DNA of 64,000 nucleotides from Chelatococcus asaccharovorans (GTDB lineage: Bacteria > Pseudomonadota > Alphaproteobacteria > Rhizobiales > Beijerinckiaceae): the NCBI RefSeq assembly GCF_003201475.1, contig NZ_QJJK01000008.1, forward strand, positions 62,001 to 126,000, in the 5' to 3' direction. The position numbers and the translations under genes are program-made. Under the pieces are notes generated by a model. It did no database searches and was not told the origin of the DNA. It saw nothing but the letters and a program-made list of their open reading frames with translations. Of this stretch, positions 18,853 through 29,073 are shown piece by piece. The first letter of the stretch is position 1; every line of letters starts with the position of its first letter.

Positions 18853-19456
18853 AGATGACCCGGTGGAACTTCGGCATATCATGAGGGCGGCTCGTCTTTC
18901 GACCCTCGTGACCGCCACGGCCGACGGCCTGATGGCGACCCCGCTGCCCCTCTTTCTCGATGAGAGCGAGGGTGAGCACGGCGTGCTCCACGGCCATCTC
19001 GCCAGGGCCAATCCTCAATGGGCATTGCCGGTCCACGGGGAGGCGCTCGTCGTTTTCTCCGGACCGGACGCCTATGTGACGCCCTCCTGGTACCCCGCCA
19101 AACGGGAGCACGGCAAAGTCGTGCCCACATGGAACTATGTGGCGGTGCATGCCTATGGACGGCCCGAGTTCTTCGACGACGCGACCCGGCTGCTCGAGGT
19201 GGTCACGCGCCTGACCAATCTCCACGAACAGCCCCGTGCCGAGCCCTGGAGCGTGACCGACGCACCGGAGGCCTTCATCAAGGCGCAACTCAAGGGGATC
19301 GTCGGGCTCCGGCTGCCGATCACCCGCATCGACGGCAAGCGCAAGATGAGCCAGAATCGAAACGCCGACGACCGTGACGGCGTGGCGGAAGGCCTCCTCG
19401 CCAGCGATGCGGCGAGCGACCACGCCGTTTCAAGGCTCATCCCGCGTCACAGGTAA
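18827..19456 (+). CDS. paiB: FMN-binding negative regulator, PaiB family
   Basis: The sequence starts MYVPPAFREDDP, the invariant opening of PaiB proteins. It continues with the flavin-reductase-like split barrel (LVTATADGLMATPLPLFLD; HLARANPQW; VVFSGPDAYVTPSWYPAK; VPTWNYVAVHAYG) and the C-terminal helix VTDAPEAFIKAQLKGIVGL. The family was named for a role in repressing sporulation and protease genes in Bacillus, but the fold suggests heme or flavin chemistry. An ATG two codons earlier exists, but AGGG lies 7 bp before 18827 and the family start fits there. It overlaps the EamA gene, an arrangement often seen with MocR regulators. Confidence 0.9.
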   Translation: MYVPPAFREDDPVELRHIMRAARLSTLVTATADGLMATPLPLFLDESEGEHGVLHGHLARANPQWALPVHGEALVVFSGPDAYVTPSWYPAKREHGKVVPTWNYVAVHAYGRPEFFDDATRLLEVVTRLTNLHEQPRAEPWSVTDAPEAFIKAQLKGIVGLRLPITRIDGKRKMSQNRNADDRDGVAEGLLASDAASDHAVSRLIPRHR

Positions 19457-19476
19457 CGCGCTTGTCCCGCGCGGCG

Positions 19477-21585
19477 TTACTCCAGCCGCACCGTCACACT
19501 GTCGCTCGCGCCCTTGGCATCGATGACCGAGACCCGGGCGAAGCCCTGCCCATCCGGTTGCCAGCTCGCCTGGCGCCTGAGGCTCGCCTCGGAGACCGGC
19601 GCGCCGTTGACCAGCCATGTCAGCGGCAGGACGCCGCCACTTGCCTTCAGCGAGAGCGCGGACATCCTGCCGGCGCCAAGGCCGAGGTCGACGCGCGCGC
19701 CATTCGGCGGGTAGGCGATGCGCAGCGGCGCGGTGGCGGTCGCGGCGATGGTCTTCGGCTGGTCCTGGCGCAGATGGCGCAGCGGCGGCGGCAGCGTCGC
19801 CGTCGAGGCAAACAGGACGTTGGGCGGCGCGGGGATAGGCTCCGGCGTGCGATCAAGCCGCGCGAAAGCATCGAACAGGACAGGCGCCGCCGTCATGCGC
19901 GCGACGAGCCCCGGCACGGAGGCACCGTCCGGCCGCCCGAGCCAGACGGCGATGGTCGTCAGGCGGTCGAAGCCGATCGCCCAGGCGTCACGATAGCCGT
20001 AGGACGTGCCCGTCTTGAAGGCGATGCGGCCCGGCACCGCGTTATCCGGCGGCGGCGCGCCGCGCAGGATATCGGCGACATACCAGGCGGCGACCGGCGT
20101 CGTCAGCGGCTGGTCACGATGCGCGCCGGGTGGCTGATCCAGGCGACGCACAAGGGTCGGCATGTCGCCGCCCCGCGCCAGCCCGGCATAGAGACGCGCC
20201 ATGTCGGTCAGGCGGATGCCGAGGCCACCGAGCGCAACCGCGAGGCCGGGCGGCCCGACCTCGTCCTTGGGCAGCACGATATCGGCGCCGGCGCTGCGCA
20301 GGCGCGCCAGGAACTTGACCGAGCCCAGCGCATCGAGCAGCTCGACCGCCGGCATGTTGAGGGACTGCTGGAGCGCGCGGCGCGCCGTCACCGTGCCCTG
20401 GAAGGCGAGATCGAAATTCTCGGGCGCATAGGTGCCGAAGCGGACGCGGCGATCGTCCAGCACCGTCTCCGGATGGGCGATGCCATTGTCGAAGGCGAAG
20501 GCATAGATGAACGGCTTCAGCGCCGAGCCCGGCGAGCGCACGGCGAGCGTCGCATCAACTGCGCCGGCGCGGTCGCGCGCGAAATAATCGGGCGCGCCGA
20601 CCTGCGCGCGGATCTCGCCCGTCGCATTGTCGATGGCCACGATCGCCGCGGAGAGCCCGGGTCCGACGCGCTCGGCGCTTTCGCGCGCCAGCGCCTCAAA
20701 GCTCCGCTGCAGGCGGCCATCGATGGCGAGGCGGATGATCGCGGCGTCCGGATCATCACGGACGGCCTGTTCGGCGGCATGGGCTGCAATCATCGGCAGC
20801 GGCTGGCGTGCCTCGGGGATCGGCGCCCGCTCGGCCGCCTCGACTTCGGCCTCGGAAATGAACCCCGCCTCCAGCGCCCGCGCCAGCACCCGGGAGCGCG
20901 CCGCGCGCGCCGCTTCGGGGAAGCGATCCGGCCGGCGCGTCTCCGGCGACTGCGGCAAGGCCACCAGCAGCGCCTGCTCGGCCAGGGACAAGCGCTTCGG
21001 CTCCTTGGCAAAATAGGCGAAGCTCGCCGCCCTCAGCCCCTCCAGATTGCCGCCATAGGGCGCGAGGCTGAGATAAAGCGCGAGGATCTCGGTCTTGGCG
21101 AAACGATGCTCCAATTCGATGGCGCGTACGGCTTGGCGCAACTTGGCGTCAAGCGTGCGCTCCGCCCGCGGCTCAAGGAGCCGGGCGACCTGCATCGTGA
21201 GTGTCGAGGCGCCGGACACGACCCGGCCGTTCATGGCGAACTGACCAACGGCGCGCGCCAGCGCGAGACCGTCGATGCCGGGATGGCTCGCGAAACGCTT
21301 GTCCTCGTAGAGCGTCAGCAGCGCCAGGAAACGCGGGTCGACATCTTCGGTCTTCACAGGAAGACGCCAGCGCCCCGCCTTGGTCGTGAAGGCACGCAGA
21401 AGCCGGCCGTCGCGGTCGCGCACTTCGGTCGACCGGATATCGGCCACCGACAGATCGAGCGGCCCGAGCGCCACCACATAGTGCCAGAGCATGGCCGCGC
21501 CCGCGACGAGGCCAACGGCCGCCGTGCCGACAAGACCGGCGACCAACCGGCGAATGCCGGGCCTCACGTCCGCCCCCTCATGCAC
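19477..21585 (-). CDS. pbpC: penicillin-binding protein 1C
   Basis: This 702-residue bifunctional peptidoglycan synthase has a short cytoplasmic tail and a membrane anchor (about residues 13-40). A GT51 transglycosylase domain follows, with YEDKRFASHPGID (catalytic Glu) and GASTLTMQVARLL. The transpeptidase domain has SPGSALKPF (SxxK serine) and KTGTSYGYRDAW (KTG box). A C-terminal BiPBP_C-type Ig-like domain spans roughly residues 610-702. It lies 210 bp downstream of the alpha-2-macroglobulin gene on the same strand, the classic pbpC-yfhM pair thought to link cell-wall repair with protease trapping in the periplasm. Confidence 0.94.
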   Translation of the reverse strand: MHEGADVRPGIRRLVAGLVGTAAVGLVAGAAMLWHYVVALGPLDLSVADIRSTEVRDRDGRLLRAFTTKAGRWRLPVKTEDVDPRFLALLTLYEDKRFASHPGIDGLALARAVGQFAMNGRVVSGASTLTMQVARLLEPRAERTLDAKLRQAVRAIELEHRFAKTEILALYLSLAPYGGNLEGLRAASFAYFAKEPKRLSLAEQALLVALPQSPETRRPDRFPEAARAARSRVLARALEAGFISEAEVEAAERAPIPEARQPLPMIAAHAAEQAVRDDPDAAIIRLAIDGRLQRSFEALARESAERVGPGLSAAIVAIDNATGEIRAQVGAPDYFARDRAGAVDATLAVRSPGSALKPFIYAFAFDNGIAHPETVLDDRRVRFGTYAPENFDLAFQGTVTARRALQQSLNMPAVELLDALGSVKFLARLRSAGADIVLPKDEVGPPGLAVALGGLGIRLTDMARLYAGLARGGDMPTLVRRLDQPPGAHRDQPLTTPVAAWYVADILRGAPPPDNAVPGRIAFKTGTSYGYRDAWAIGFDRLTTIAVWLGRPDGASVPGLVARMTAAPVLFDAFARLDRTPEPIPAPPNVLFASTATLPPPLRHLRQDQPKTIAATATAPLRIAYPPNGARVDLGLGAGRMSALSLKASGGVLPLTWLVNGAPVSEASLRRQASWQPDGQGFARVSVIDAKGASDSVTVRLE

Positions 21586-21631
21586 CCCACTCCTCGGCGA
21601 ACCAGGCCCCCTCCCTTACCCTCCCCCTCCT

Positions 21632-21676
21632 GGGGGGAGGGAGAACGGGGGGAGGGAGAACGGGGGGAGGGAGAAC
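21632..21676. repeat. three perfect 15-bp tandem repeats in a palindrome-rich gap
   Basis: Three head-to-tail copies of GGGGGGAGGGAGAAC sit in the 210-bp gap between the alpha-2-macroglobulin gene and pbpC. They follow a C-rich stretch that can pair with them, and a second palindrome of the same style (CTCTCCCCC...GGGGGAGAG) lies at 21723-21745. This looks like an expanded REP-type intergenic element. Confidence 0.7.
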
Positions 21677-21795
21677 GGAACGCGTCGATCCTGAAACACG
21701 CGAGCCATCGCAACGGCGCTCCCTCTCCCCCCTTGAGGGGGAGAGATGGAGAGGGGGGTGGACGTCCCCAATCACGGGCCGGTGGCGCATGAGGA

Positions 21796-24700
21796 TCACC
21801 GCACCGCAGTCACCTCGACCTTGCCGAAGTCGCCACGGCCGAAGCGCTCCGGCCGGTACATGTCTTCGACGACGGCCGGCGGATGGACAAAGGTGCCCGG
21901 CGAAACCGCACGCACCATATAGGCCACTGTGAAGAACGCCGCTTTACCGCCATCCCGGTCGAAAGCCGCGACGAAACGGTCATCGCGATATTCGGTATGG
22001 CTCGGCTCGACGTCGCGCTTCAGCCAGTCGAGGCCGGCCACCGAGCCGGAATCGACAAGATTGGGATTATCGATCTCGAATCCCGCCGGCAGGTAGTCGA
22101 CAAGGAGGAGACGGGCGAAGGCGGCTTCCGTCTCCGTCACCTTGAGCGTCACCACGAGGCGATCGTTCTGGTTGACATGGGCGGGGTCCACCTGGGTGCC
22201 ATCGAGCTTGTAGTAGTTGCGCGCGATGCTGTATCCGCGCGAGGCGGCCGGCTCCGGCGTCAAGGGATTGCCCGCCACGCTGACCACCATCTGCAGGGGC
22301 GTGGACCCGGCATTGGCCACCGTGAAACCCGCCCCGCCGAGCGCATCCGCGCGCAGGTTGCGATACAGCGCGCCAGCATGCGGCGTGCCATTGACCGTCA
22401 CGCGGATGCCTTCGGCGCGTTTCGTCATCGCCTCGGCGGCCAGCACCATCCACGCCTCTTCCTGGGTCGAGGTGTAGCTGCGCCTGGCGCGCGCATCCTC
22501 GACGACGCGACCGACCGCCGTGATGTCCGCGGCCTGCGCGCCGGCTTCCGCCGCCAATGTCAGGACCGCCGCGCCGTCGCGAAGCCGCGAGCCGTAGTCC
22601 GGACGGGAGACGGGCTTGTCGACCGCGGCGCCGAGCGCGGACACAGCCGTCGTAAAGGCCGCCTGCGCCCGACCACGATCGCCGAGGAGCGCGAGCGCCG
22701 CCGCGATCTGGCTCTGCGCGAGCGGCGAGCCGAAGTCCTTGATGCGGACGTCGGCGAGATAGCGCAGGTCACCCATCACCGGGCGGCCGTTGCGCGCCAG
22801 CACATAGACCGCATAGGCGAGATCTTCGCCCGAGCCCTTCGTGAAATCCTGATTGGCGACGAAGTTGCGCAGGCGGTCGAGCGCGAGATCAAAGCCGATC
22901 TGCGGCACGACGAAGCCCCCCTCGCGCGCCCGCGTCAGGAAGTCGGTGACATAGGCATCGAGCCAGATGTCGTCGCCGCCAACCGACCACAGGCCGAAGG
23001 AGCCGTTCGAATCCTGGCGCGCGAGCACGCGCTCGATCGACGTGCGAATGCGTTCATCCAGATTCGTATCGGTCGGCAGCGCGTTCACGGCCGACAGCGC
23101 ATTGACATAGAGCAGCGGCAAGGCGCGGCTCACGGTCTGCTCCGTGCAGCCATAGGGAAAGCGGTCGAGCGAGGCCAGCAGCGCCGGCACGTCGAGCGCC
23201 GTCATCGGCGACACGCTGATCGAGGCCAGCCCCGTGCCCGGAAGCAAGTCCGCAAACAGATCCGGCGTCAGGCGCACGGAGGCCTGCGCGGCCAGCGGCC
23301 GCACCGTCCGGTTGATGAGCGGCGGCCGTCCCGGCTGCACGCCGATCCGGAAGGTCTGCGGCCCGTCGAAGCCAGGGCCCGTCAGGCGCGCCTCGATGGT
23401 GGCTATGCCGACGCTCGCGCCGGAAATAGGGACCGACAGGGACTGCCTGGCGCCCTTCGCGAGCTGCAGACTGCGCTCGCGCTGGTTGGCGGGGATCGCC
23501 ACCGGGCCGGTGCTGCTGAGGCTGAGCTTGTAGGTGCCGGCCTCGCCCTCGACATTGTTGATGTCGATGGCAAAGCGCGAGTTATCGCCGATGTTGAGGA
23601 AGCGTGGCAGTGTCCCCACCATGACGACGGGATCGCGAACGATGACGTCGGCGCTGGCCTGCCCGACGCGGCTCTTGGTCCAGGCGGTGGCCATGACGCG
23701 CAGCGTGCCGTTGAAATCGGGGATATCGAAGGCAACCTCGGCGGTGCCATCGGCCCCGACCTCGACGACGCCGGAATAGAGGGAGACCGGCTCCTGCGCC
23801 GGCGGTGAACCGGAGACCTGGGCGCCGCCGTCACCGCCCGAGCGGATGGCGCCGCGCGTGCCCTGCATGCCGTCGATCAGGAAGCCGTAGAGGTCGCGGA
23901 TCTCCGCGCCGAGCTGGCGCTGGCCGAAGAAATAGTCGCCCGGACGCGGGGCCTCATAGCGTGTGAGGTTGAGAATGCCGACATCGACGGCCGCCACCGT
24001 CACATAGGCTTTCTCACCCGGCAAGGCACCCGCCACCTTGATGGGCAGGCGCAATGTCTCACGCGGGCGCATGGCGGGCGGTGCGCCGAGACCGACGTTC
24101 AGATCGCGCGCCGCGGCATCCACGGAGAACCAGGCAAGCCCAAGCGCGCGGCCGGGCATGCGCTTGGCCGCCTCATCGAGCGGCCGATGGGCAAAGGCGA
24201 CGAGATAGGCGCCCGCCCCCCAATCCGCGCTGACCGGCAGCTTGACCGAGGTGCCGTCCGGCGTCACATCGACCAGCCGCTCCTCCAGCACATGGTCGGT
24301 CACAACCGCCACCGTCGCCGTGCCGGCGAAACGGGGGCGCACGGTCACCGTCATCTCCTCGCCGCTGGCGAAGGCAGCCTTGTCCAGCGTCACGTCCAGC
24401 CGGTCGGGCGAATCCGCCGTCTGCTCGCCGCCCCAGCCCACGCCGAAGCTGATGCTGGTCGGCTGCACGTCCGGTTGCACGGAAGCGAGCTCCAGGCGAT
24501 AGCGGCCCCAGCCGACCGTTGCCGCGATCCGGCCAGCCGAACCGGCCGTGACATTCACACGCCCGTCGGCGATGCGGCGCGTGCGCGTCACCGTCTCATA
24601 GGACCAGCGTCCGTCGTTGTTATACCACTGGTAGTCGCGGTCCAGGCGATAGAGATTCCACTGCACGCCGCCGGACAGGCGTTCGCCGGTGGGCGTCGCC

Positions 24701-27189
24701 ATGACGACATCGAAGGATGCGGTGCCGCCCTCGGCGAGTTCCGTGAACAGCTTGCGCGCGCCGATGACATTGCCTTCGGGCAAGATCGGCAGTGTCACGC
24801 TCCGCTCCACCGCGCGTCCGCCCGTCTCGCCCACGCGCAAGGTGATCTTCGCCTCGACCGGGCGTGGCGCGCTGATTTCGCCGATCGGCACCTCGACGAC
24901 GACATGCCCCTGCGCGTCCGTTGTGAAATGCTGCTCGATCTCCGTTGTCACGGCGGAGAATTCTTCATCGGCGAGGCCGATCTCGAAGCCATCAAGCCCC
25001 GGAATCGTCGGCGTCGCGCTCGCTGTAACCGACACTTCGCCGCTCACATCGAGGTCGGCACCCGGCGCGCCATAGAGATAGCGCGCGTCAACGGCAATCG
25101 TTGCAGGTTCGCCCGCCTGCAGCGCCTTCTGGGTGGGGGTGAGCGTCACGTCGATACGCTCGGGCACATAGTCCTCGACGAGGAAGCTGGTCTCGCCGAT
25201 CGCCTGCCCCTTAGGATCGGCATAGGCCTGGAGGCGCCAGGTGCCGCGCATCGCGCCGCCGAGGATCGGCAACGACCATGCGCGCCCGCCCTCGCCCTGA
25301 TCGGCAACCAGCGAACGGCGATATTCGACCCCATCCGGGCGCCGCGCCACCAGCGTCACCGGCAGGTTCGGCGCGGCGACACCCTTGCCGTCGCGCAGGA
25401 GCGCCGTGACATACACCGTCTCGCCGGTGCGATAGACGCCGCGCTCGGTGAACACCATCGCGTCGAGGGCGCCGGCTGCGCGCCGTCCCTTCACGCCACG
25501 GTCGCTGAGATCGAACGCGCTCTGGCCGAGGTCGAGGAAATTGTAATCCCCCGCCGCGGTCGACGCGACGACGAGGCCGGGCGCCTGGCCGCCGGTGCCG
25601 CGTGCGAGCCCGGCGGAAAAGCGTACGCGTCCCTGGGCATCGCTCTTTTCGACGCCCAGCACATCGTTGTTGCGCGCAAGCAACCGGACCTCGACGCCGT
25701 CGAGCGGCGCGGCGTTGCCCAGCGAACGCAGCATCACTTCAACGCCACCGCTGCCGGAGATCGACGTCAGGCCGAGATCCGATACCACGAACCACTGGGT
25801 CGCCCTGAGCTCATAGTCACCGTCGCCCTTCGGCCCGCCGGACGCCGCAGCCGTCATGAGATAGACGCCGGGCTCGAGCTTGCCGCCGACCGCCTCCATG
25901 ACGGGAAAGGCCGTGATGACATCCTTGTTCAGCACATTGGCGACATCGAGCGTGCCGCGCCAGACGCGCTGGCCCTTGTCGTCCGCATAGCTGTCGGCGG
26001 TGTAGCGGCTGATCTGGCTGAGGAAATCGTCGGAGCGCACGGTCGGCAGCAGGGAGCGGTCACCGACACGCAGGACTTCGACATCAATCTTCGGGGTATT
26101 CACCGAAACGATGGGAATGCCCTGCTGGCCGGTGCGCGGCAGCACGTAGTTGCGGCCGGTGAAGCGCACCTGGGGGCCGCGGTCCTTCACATAAATCTCG
26201 TAGTCCGCGTTCTTCTGCAGCGCTTCGCCTTCGATCGCCGACGGCAGGCCGCGGCGGATCACGATGGCATAGCGCTCGCCGTGCTTCAGGCCGTCCACGC
26301 AGATCTGGCTGCCCTCACCCGTGACGGCAGCATTGCTCGCACCGGTGATCGCGACAAAGGGCGTGAAATCGACCTTGCCCTGCTGCAGCGGCTCCGAAAA
26401 CTGGAAGCAGGCGCGCGGCGTTGCCGAATCCGAATCCGTCGAGTTGCCGATCAGGCGGAAGCCGTGGCTCGCGACGAGATTGTCGTAGATGCCGCGCCGC
26501 GCGGGGATATCCGCCGAGGCAAGGCTCGCCCGGTAGGTATCGATCGCCGAGCGCCATTGGCTGTACTGCGCGAAGAGGGCGCCGAGATCGGCAAGCGCCG
26601 TGGCCTCCTGGGCCGCCGTGGTCGCCTTCTGGTAGCCGGCATAGGCCGCGCCCAGGGCGCGCCGCCGAAAATCCTGGTTTTCGGAGTAGTTCGCGCCCTT
26701 CGATTGCGCGGCGGCCGCCGAATAGCCGAGCCATGCCGTCACATTATTGGGCTGTTGGGCGATGAGATTGCCATAGAGCGCGAGCGCCCGCAGCGTATCG
26801 CCCCGGCCAAGCGCGGCCTGGGCCTCCTGGCGCATGCGGTCCGGCTGGGGCGCAGGACGCGGCGCTTGGCCAACTTGGCCCGCCTGACCAGGCTGCCCCG
26901 CCGGCGCGCTCGGGGGCGGGGCCACCTCCCGCTTGATGTCAGCCTCAAGCCGGACGGCCACGCTCGCCAGATCGTCACGACTATAGGTCTTCCGGGCAGG
27001 CGCCGGGGCGGTCTGCGGTACTGTCGGCGCCGTTGCGGGTGGGTTCGCCGGCCGCGCCGGCGGGCTGGCCTGCGCGAAGGCCTCGCCTGCAGGAGCGACT
27101 ACAAGAGCGGGAGCGCACGCCAATCCGAGGGCAACGACCAGACCAGCCAGCCCGGTCTTCACAGGCCTGTTCTGGAACGATGTCGTCAT
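21796..27189 (-). CDS. alpha-2-macroglobulin family protein (YfhM-like)
   Basis: This 1797-residue periplasmic protein starts with a signal peptide ending around EAFAQA. A Pro/Ala-rich spacer and a helical TPR-like part (about residues 115-225) follow, then a series of beta-sandwich MG domains. The thioester motif is intact in YGCTEQTVS (Cys and Gln of CxEQ), about residue 1350. An alpha-alpha-toroid domain and receptor-binding-like C-terminus follow. Bacterial alpha-2-macroglobulins trap foreign proteases after bait cleavage and partner with PBP1C, encoded just downstream. The lipobox is poor (GLAC), so unlike E. coli YfhM it may be soluble in the periplasm. The length is normal for the family. 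Confidence 0.93.
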   Translation of the reverse strand: MTTSFQNRPVKTGLAGLVVALGLACAPALVVAPAGEAFAQASPPARPANPPATAPTVPQTAPAPARKTYSRDDLASVAVRLEADIKREVAPPPSAPAGQPGQAGQVGQAPRPAPQPDRMRQEAQAALGRGDTLRALALYGNLIAQQPNNVTAWLGYSAAAAQSKGANYSENQDFRRRALGAAYAGYQKATTAAQEATALADLGALFAQYSQWRSAIDTYRASLASADIPARRGIYDNLVASHGFRLIGNSTDSDSATPRACFQFSEPLQQGKVDFTPFVAITGASNAAVTGEGSQICVDGLKHGERYAIVIRRGLPSAIEGEALQKNADYEIYVKDRGPQVRFTGRNYVLPRTGQQGIPIVSVNTPKIDVEVLRVGDRSLLPTVRSDDFLSQISRYTADSYADDKGQRVWRGTLDVANVLNKDVITAFPVMEAVGGKLEPGVYLMTAAASGGPKGDGDYELRATQWFVVSDLGLTSISGSGGVEVMLRSLGNAAPLDGVEVRLLARNNDVLGVEKSDAQGRVRFSAGLARGTGGQAPGLVVASTAAGDYNFLDLGQSAFDLSDRGVKGRRAAGALDAMVFTERGVYRTGETVYVTALLRDGKGVAAPNLPVTLVARRPDGVEYRRSLVADQGEGGRAWSLPILGGAMRGTWRLQAYADPKGQAIGETSFLVEDYVPERIDVTLTPTQKALQAGEPATIAVDARYLYGAPGADLDVSGEVSVTASATPTIPGLDGFEIGLADEEFSAVTTEIEQHFTTDAQGHVVVEVPIGEISAPRPVEAKITLRVGETGGRAVERSVTLPILPEGNVIGARKLFTELAEGGTASFDVVMATPTGERLSGGVQWNLYRLDRDYQWYNNDGRWSYETVTRTRRIADGRVNVTAGSAGRIAATVGWGRYRLELASVQPDVQPTSISFGVGWGGEQTADSPDRLDVTLDKAAFASGEEMTVTVRPRFAGTATVAVVTDHVLEERLVDVTPDGTSVKLPVSADWGAGAYLVAFAHRPLDEAAKRMPGRALGLAWFSVDAAARDLNVGLGAPPAMRPRETLRLPIKVAGALPGEKAYVTVAAVDVGILNLTRYEAPRPGDYFFGQRQLGAEIRDLYGFLIDGMQGTRGAIRSGGDGGAQVSGSPPAQEPVSLYSGVVEVGADGTAEVAFDIPDFNGTLRVMATAWTKSRVGQASADVIVRDPVVMVGTLPRFLNIGDNSRFAIDINNVEGEAGTYKLSLSSTGPVAIPANQRERSLQLAKGARQSLSVPISGASVGIATIEARLTGPGFDGPQTFRIGVQPGRPPLINRTVRPLAAQASVRLTPDLFADLLPGTGLASISVSPMTALDVPALLASLDRFPYGCTEQTVSRALPLLYVNALSAVNALPTDTNLDERIRTSIERVLARQDSNGSFGLWSVGGDDIWLDAYVTDFLTRAREGGFVVPQIGFDLALDRLRNFVANQDFTKGSGEDLAYAVYVLARNGRPVMGDLRYLADVRIKDFGSPLAQSQIAAALALLGDRGRAQAAFTTAVSALGAAVDKPVSRPDYGSRLRDGAAVLTLAAEAGAQAADITAVGRVVEDARARRSYTSTQEEAWMVLAAEAMTKRAEGIRVTVNGTPHAGALYRNLRADALGGAGFTVANAGSTPLQMVVSVAGNPLTPEPAASRGYSIARNYYKLDGTQVDPAHVNQNDRLVVTLKVTETEAAFARLLLVDYLPAGFEIDNPNLVDSGSVAGLDWLKRDVEPSHTEYRDDRFVAAFDRDGGKAAFFTVAYMVRAVSPGTFVHPPAVVEDMYRPERFGRGDFGKVEVTAVR

Positions 27190-27366
27190 GCGAAACTCCC
27201 TTGTGTCGAAGGCCGACGATCAGTTGCTCTTGTATCTGCGGGAGAAACTATCACTCGCGCTGCAATCTGCAACGCGGCTCACGCTCTCCGACTTGCGTGT
27301 GACACGTGTCCGAAACAAAGCCTGGTCGGCGGCGTCGACGACTGGACGCCCCCAACGAGTTGTTGC

Positions 27367-28515
27367 CTAGACGACCTGTCGTCCCTGCCGCCAGACCCGG
27401 CGTATGATAGGGACCGTGTCGGCGAGATGCACCTGCACGCAATCGGCCCGTTGGCCGATGGCGATCGCGCCGCGGTCGTAGAGATGCGCCGCGCGGGCAG
27501 GATTGAGCGTGATCATGCGGACGGCTTCGGGGAGGTCGATGTCGGCGACGCGCTCCGCCAGCATGAATGCGGCCATGACGAGACTCGCGGGCACATAGTC
27601 CGAGGAGATGATGTCGAGCAAGCCCTCGCGCGCCAGATCCTCGGCAGCGATATTCCCGGAATGGGAGCCCCCGCGCACCACATTGGGCCCGCCCATCATG
27701 ACCCGTATCCCCGCTTCATGCGACTGGCCCGCCGCCTCGTGGGTGGTCGGAAACTCCGCCACGGCGACCCCGTCGGCGATCGATTCCGCGACATGCTCGG
27801 GCATTGCATCATCATGGCTCGCCAACACGACGCCGTGACTGTGCGCAAAGGCGACGAGTTCGCGGCGATGACGCCGGGCATTCGCGGCATGCAGCGCGAG
27901 GCGCCGCTCGACGACGGCATTGGCCTCCGCCTCGGTGCGCGCCGTCCTGCCGGTGAAATAGACCTTCCACAGCGCGATGTCGCGGAACTGGCGCTGGCCG
28001 GGGGTATGGTCCATCAGCGAAATCATATCCACCTGATGGCGGCCGGAAAAACGCTGGACCTGCTCGATGACATCGTTCGTGGCGATTTCGCACCGCAGAT
28101 GGGTGCGATGGTCGGCCCGCAGATAGTCCCCGGCCCGCGCTTCGTCCAGCGCGCCGGCCAGCGTCCACAAATCCTCGCTCGGCACGCCGCCGTCCGCATC
28201 GGAGCCGGCCCTGAGCGAATCGAAGACGGTCGTCACGCCGGCCGCGACAATCTGCGCGTCATAGGCCATCACGGCGCTCAGCGGATGCCAGCGGACCCGG
28301 GGACGTGGCTGGAAATGGCTCTCCAGATGGTCCGTATGCAGCTCGGTGAAGCCGGGCAGCAGGTAGTCGCCCCCCAGATCGGTGCCACGCTCCGGCGCCT
28401 GTCCCTCGCCCAAGTCAACGATCACGCCGTCGGCGATCGCAAGCCATCCGGGTGCGAGGATCTGGTCTGGCAGGACAAGCTGAGCGTTCTCGATGAGGTG
28501 GACAGTCTTTTTCAT
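27367..28515 (-). CDS. phnM: alpha-D-ribose 1-methylphosphonate 5-triphosphate diphosphatase
   Basis: This 382-residue amidohydrolase is of the PhnM type. It has the metal-binding LPGFTELHTDHLESHFQPRP near residue 55, FAHSHGVVLASHDDA near 230, HEAGIRVMMGGPNVVRGGSHSGN near 270 and IISSDYVPASL near 305. In the C-P lyase pathway PhnM removes pyrophosphate from ribose methylphosphonate triphosphate. No other phn gene lies in the window, so either the rest is elsewhere on the genome or this copy serves another phosphonate route (inference). The 177-bp gap on its left, up to the alpha-2-macroglobulin start, shows no gene. Confidence 0.9.
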   Translation of the reverse strand: MKKTVHLIENAQLVLPDQILAPGWLAIADGVIVDLGEGQAPERGTDLGGDYLLPGFTELHTDHLESHFQPRPRVRWHPLSAVMAYDAQIVAAGVTTVFDSLRAGSDADGGVPSEDLWTLAGALDEARAGDYLRADHRTHLRCEIATNDVIEQVQRFSGRHQVDMISLMDHTPGQRQFRDIALWKVYFTGRTARTEAEANAVVERRLALHAANARRHRRELVAFAHSHGVVLASHDDAMPEHVAESIADGVAVAEFPTTHEAAGQSHEAGIRVMMGGPNVVRGGSHSGNIAAEDLAREGLLDIISSDYVPASLVMAAFMLAERVADIDLPEAVRMITLNPARAAHLYDRGAIAIGQRADCVQVHLADTVPIIRRVWRQGRQVV

Positions 28516-29073
28516 GGTCTCTTTCTCATGCGCAGTCCTGCCGTCCGTGTAAAGCCACGACTTTCGCGTAAGACCTTGGCCAATCCGCGTCCCGCGCTCG
28601 ACACCAGGACGGGCGATGCATCTGCCGGCGTAACGGGCATCCCGGTAATCCGCATGAAACTGTGGCAGTTCTCCGGCGCCACCCCTGTCGACGAGACCTG
28701 AACGACAGGAGGGACTGGACAGCGCCCGTTGTTGCGTTAAGCTTCACCTATTCGTTTTGCCGTGAAACTTCGATGACATTGATGATCAGAAGGTTCTGGC
28801 AGGTGTGTTGATTTTTCATATGCGGCCCAAGCCGCAGCTTCGGTTATTGCGTTGTCGTTTCGCAGCTGCGGTCGTCCTATCCAATTTGTTCTTCAGATCC
28901 GTCGCGTTACATCCTTTCAGCCCGCCTTTTTCCGCATCCACCGGCTCAGTCTTCGGAAATTTCTTAATTATTTCATGGGGATATTGCTCGATGCCAGATA
29001 TTTCACTGGCCGCGACGCTGTCGCTTGCTTCACGCTTTCGTCTGCTTGATGCGCTCTGAGCGGCCCAACGACC
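28516..29073. other. 558-bp gap without a supported gene
   Basis: No reading frame here has convincing codon use or a ribosome site. The right half (28800-29040) is more AT-rich than the surroundings and contains an inverted repeat (CCGCAGCT at 28830-28837, AGCTGCGG at 28863-28870). It probably holds the divergent promoters of phnM and the outer-membrane protein gene. Confidence 0.5.

Noticed and set aside
24187-28701. A 1504-codon open frame on the plus strand opposite the alpha-2-macroglobulin and phnM genes
   Set aside because: It is antisense to two well-supported genes, is rich in Arg/His/Ala as expected for the mirror frame of GC-rich coding DNA, and shows no domain.
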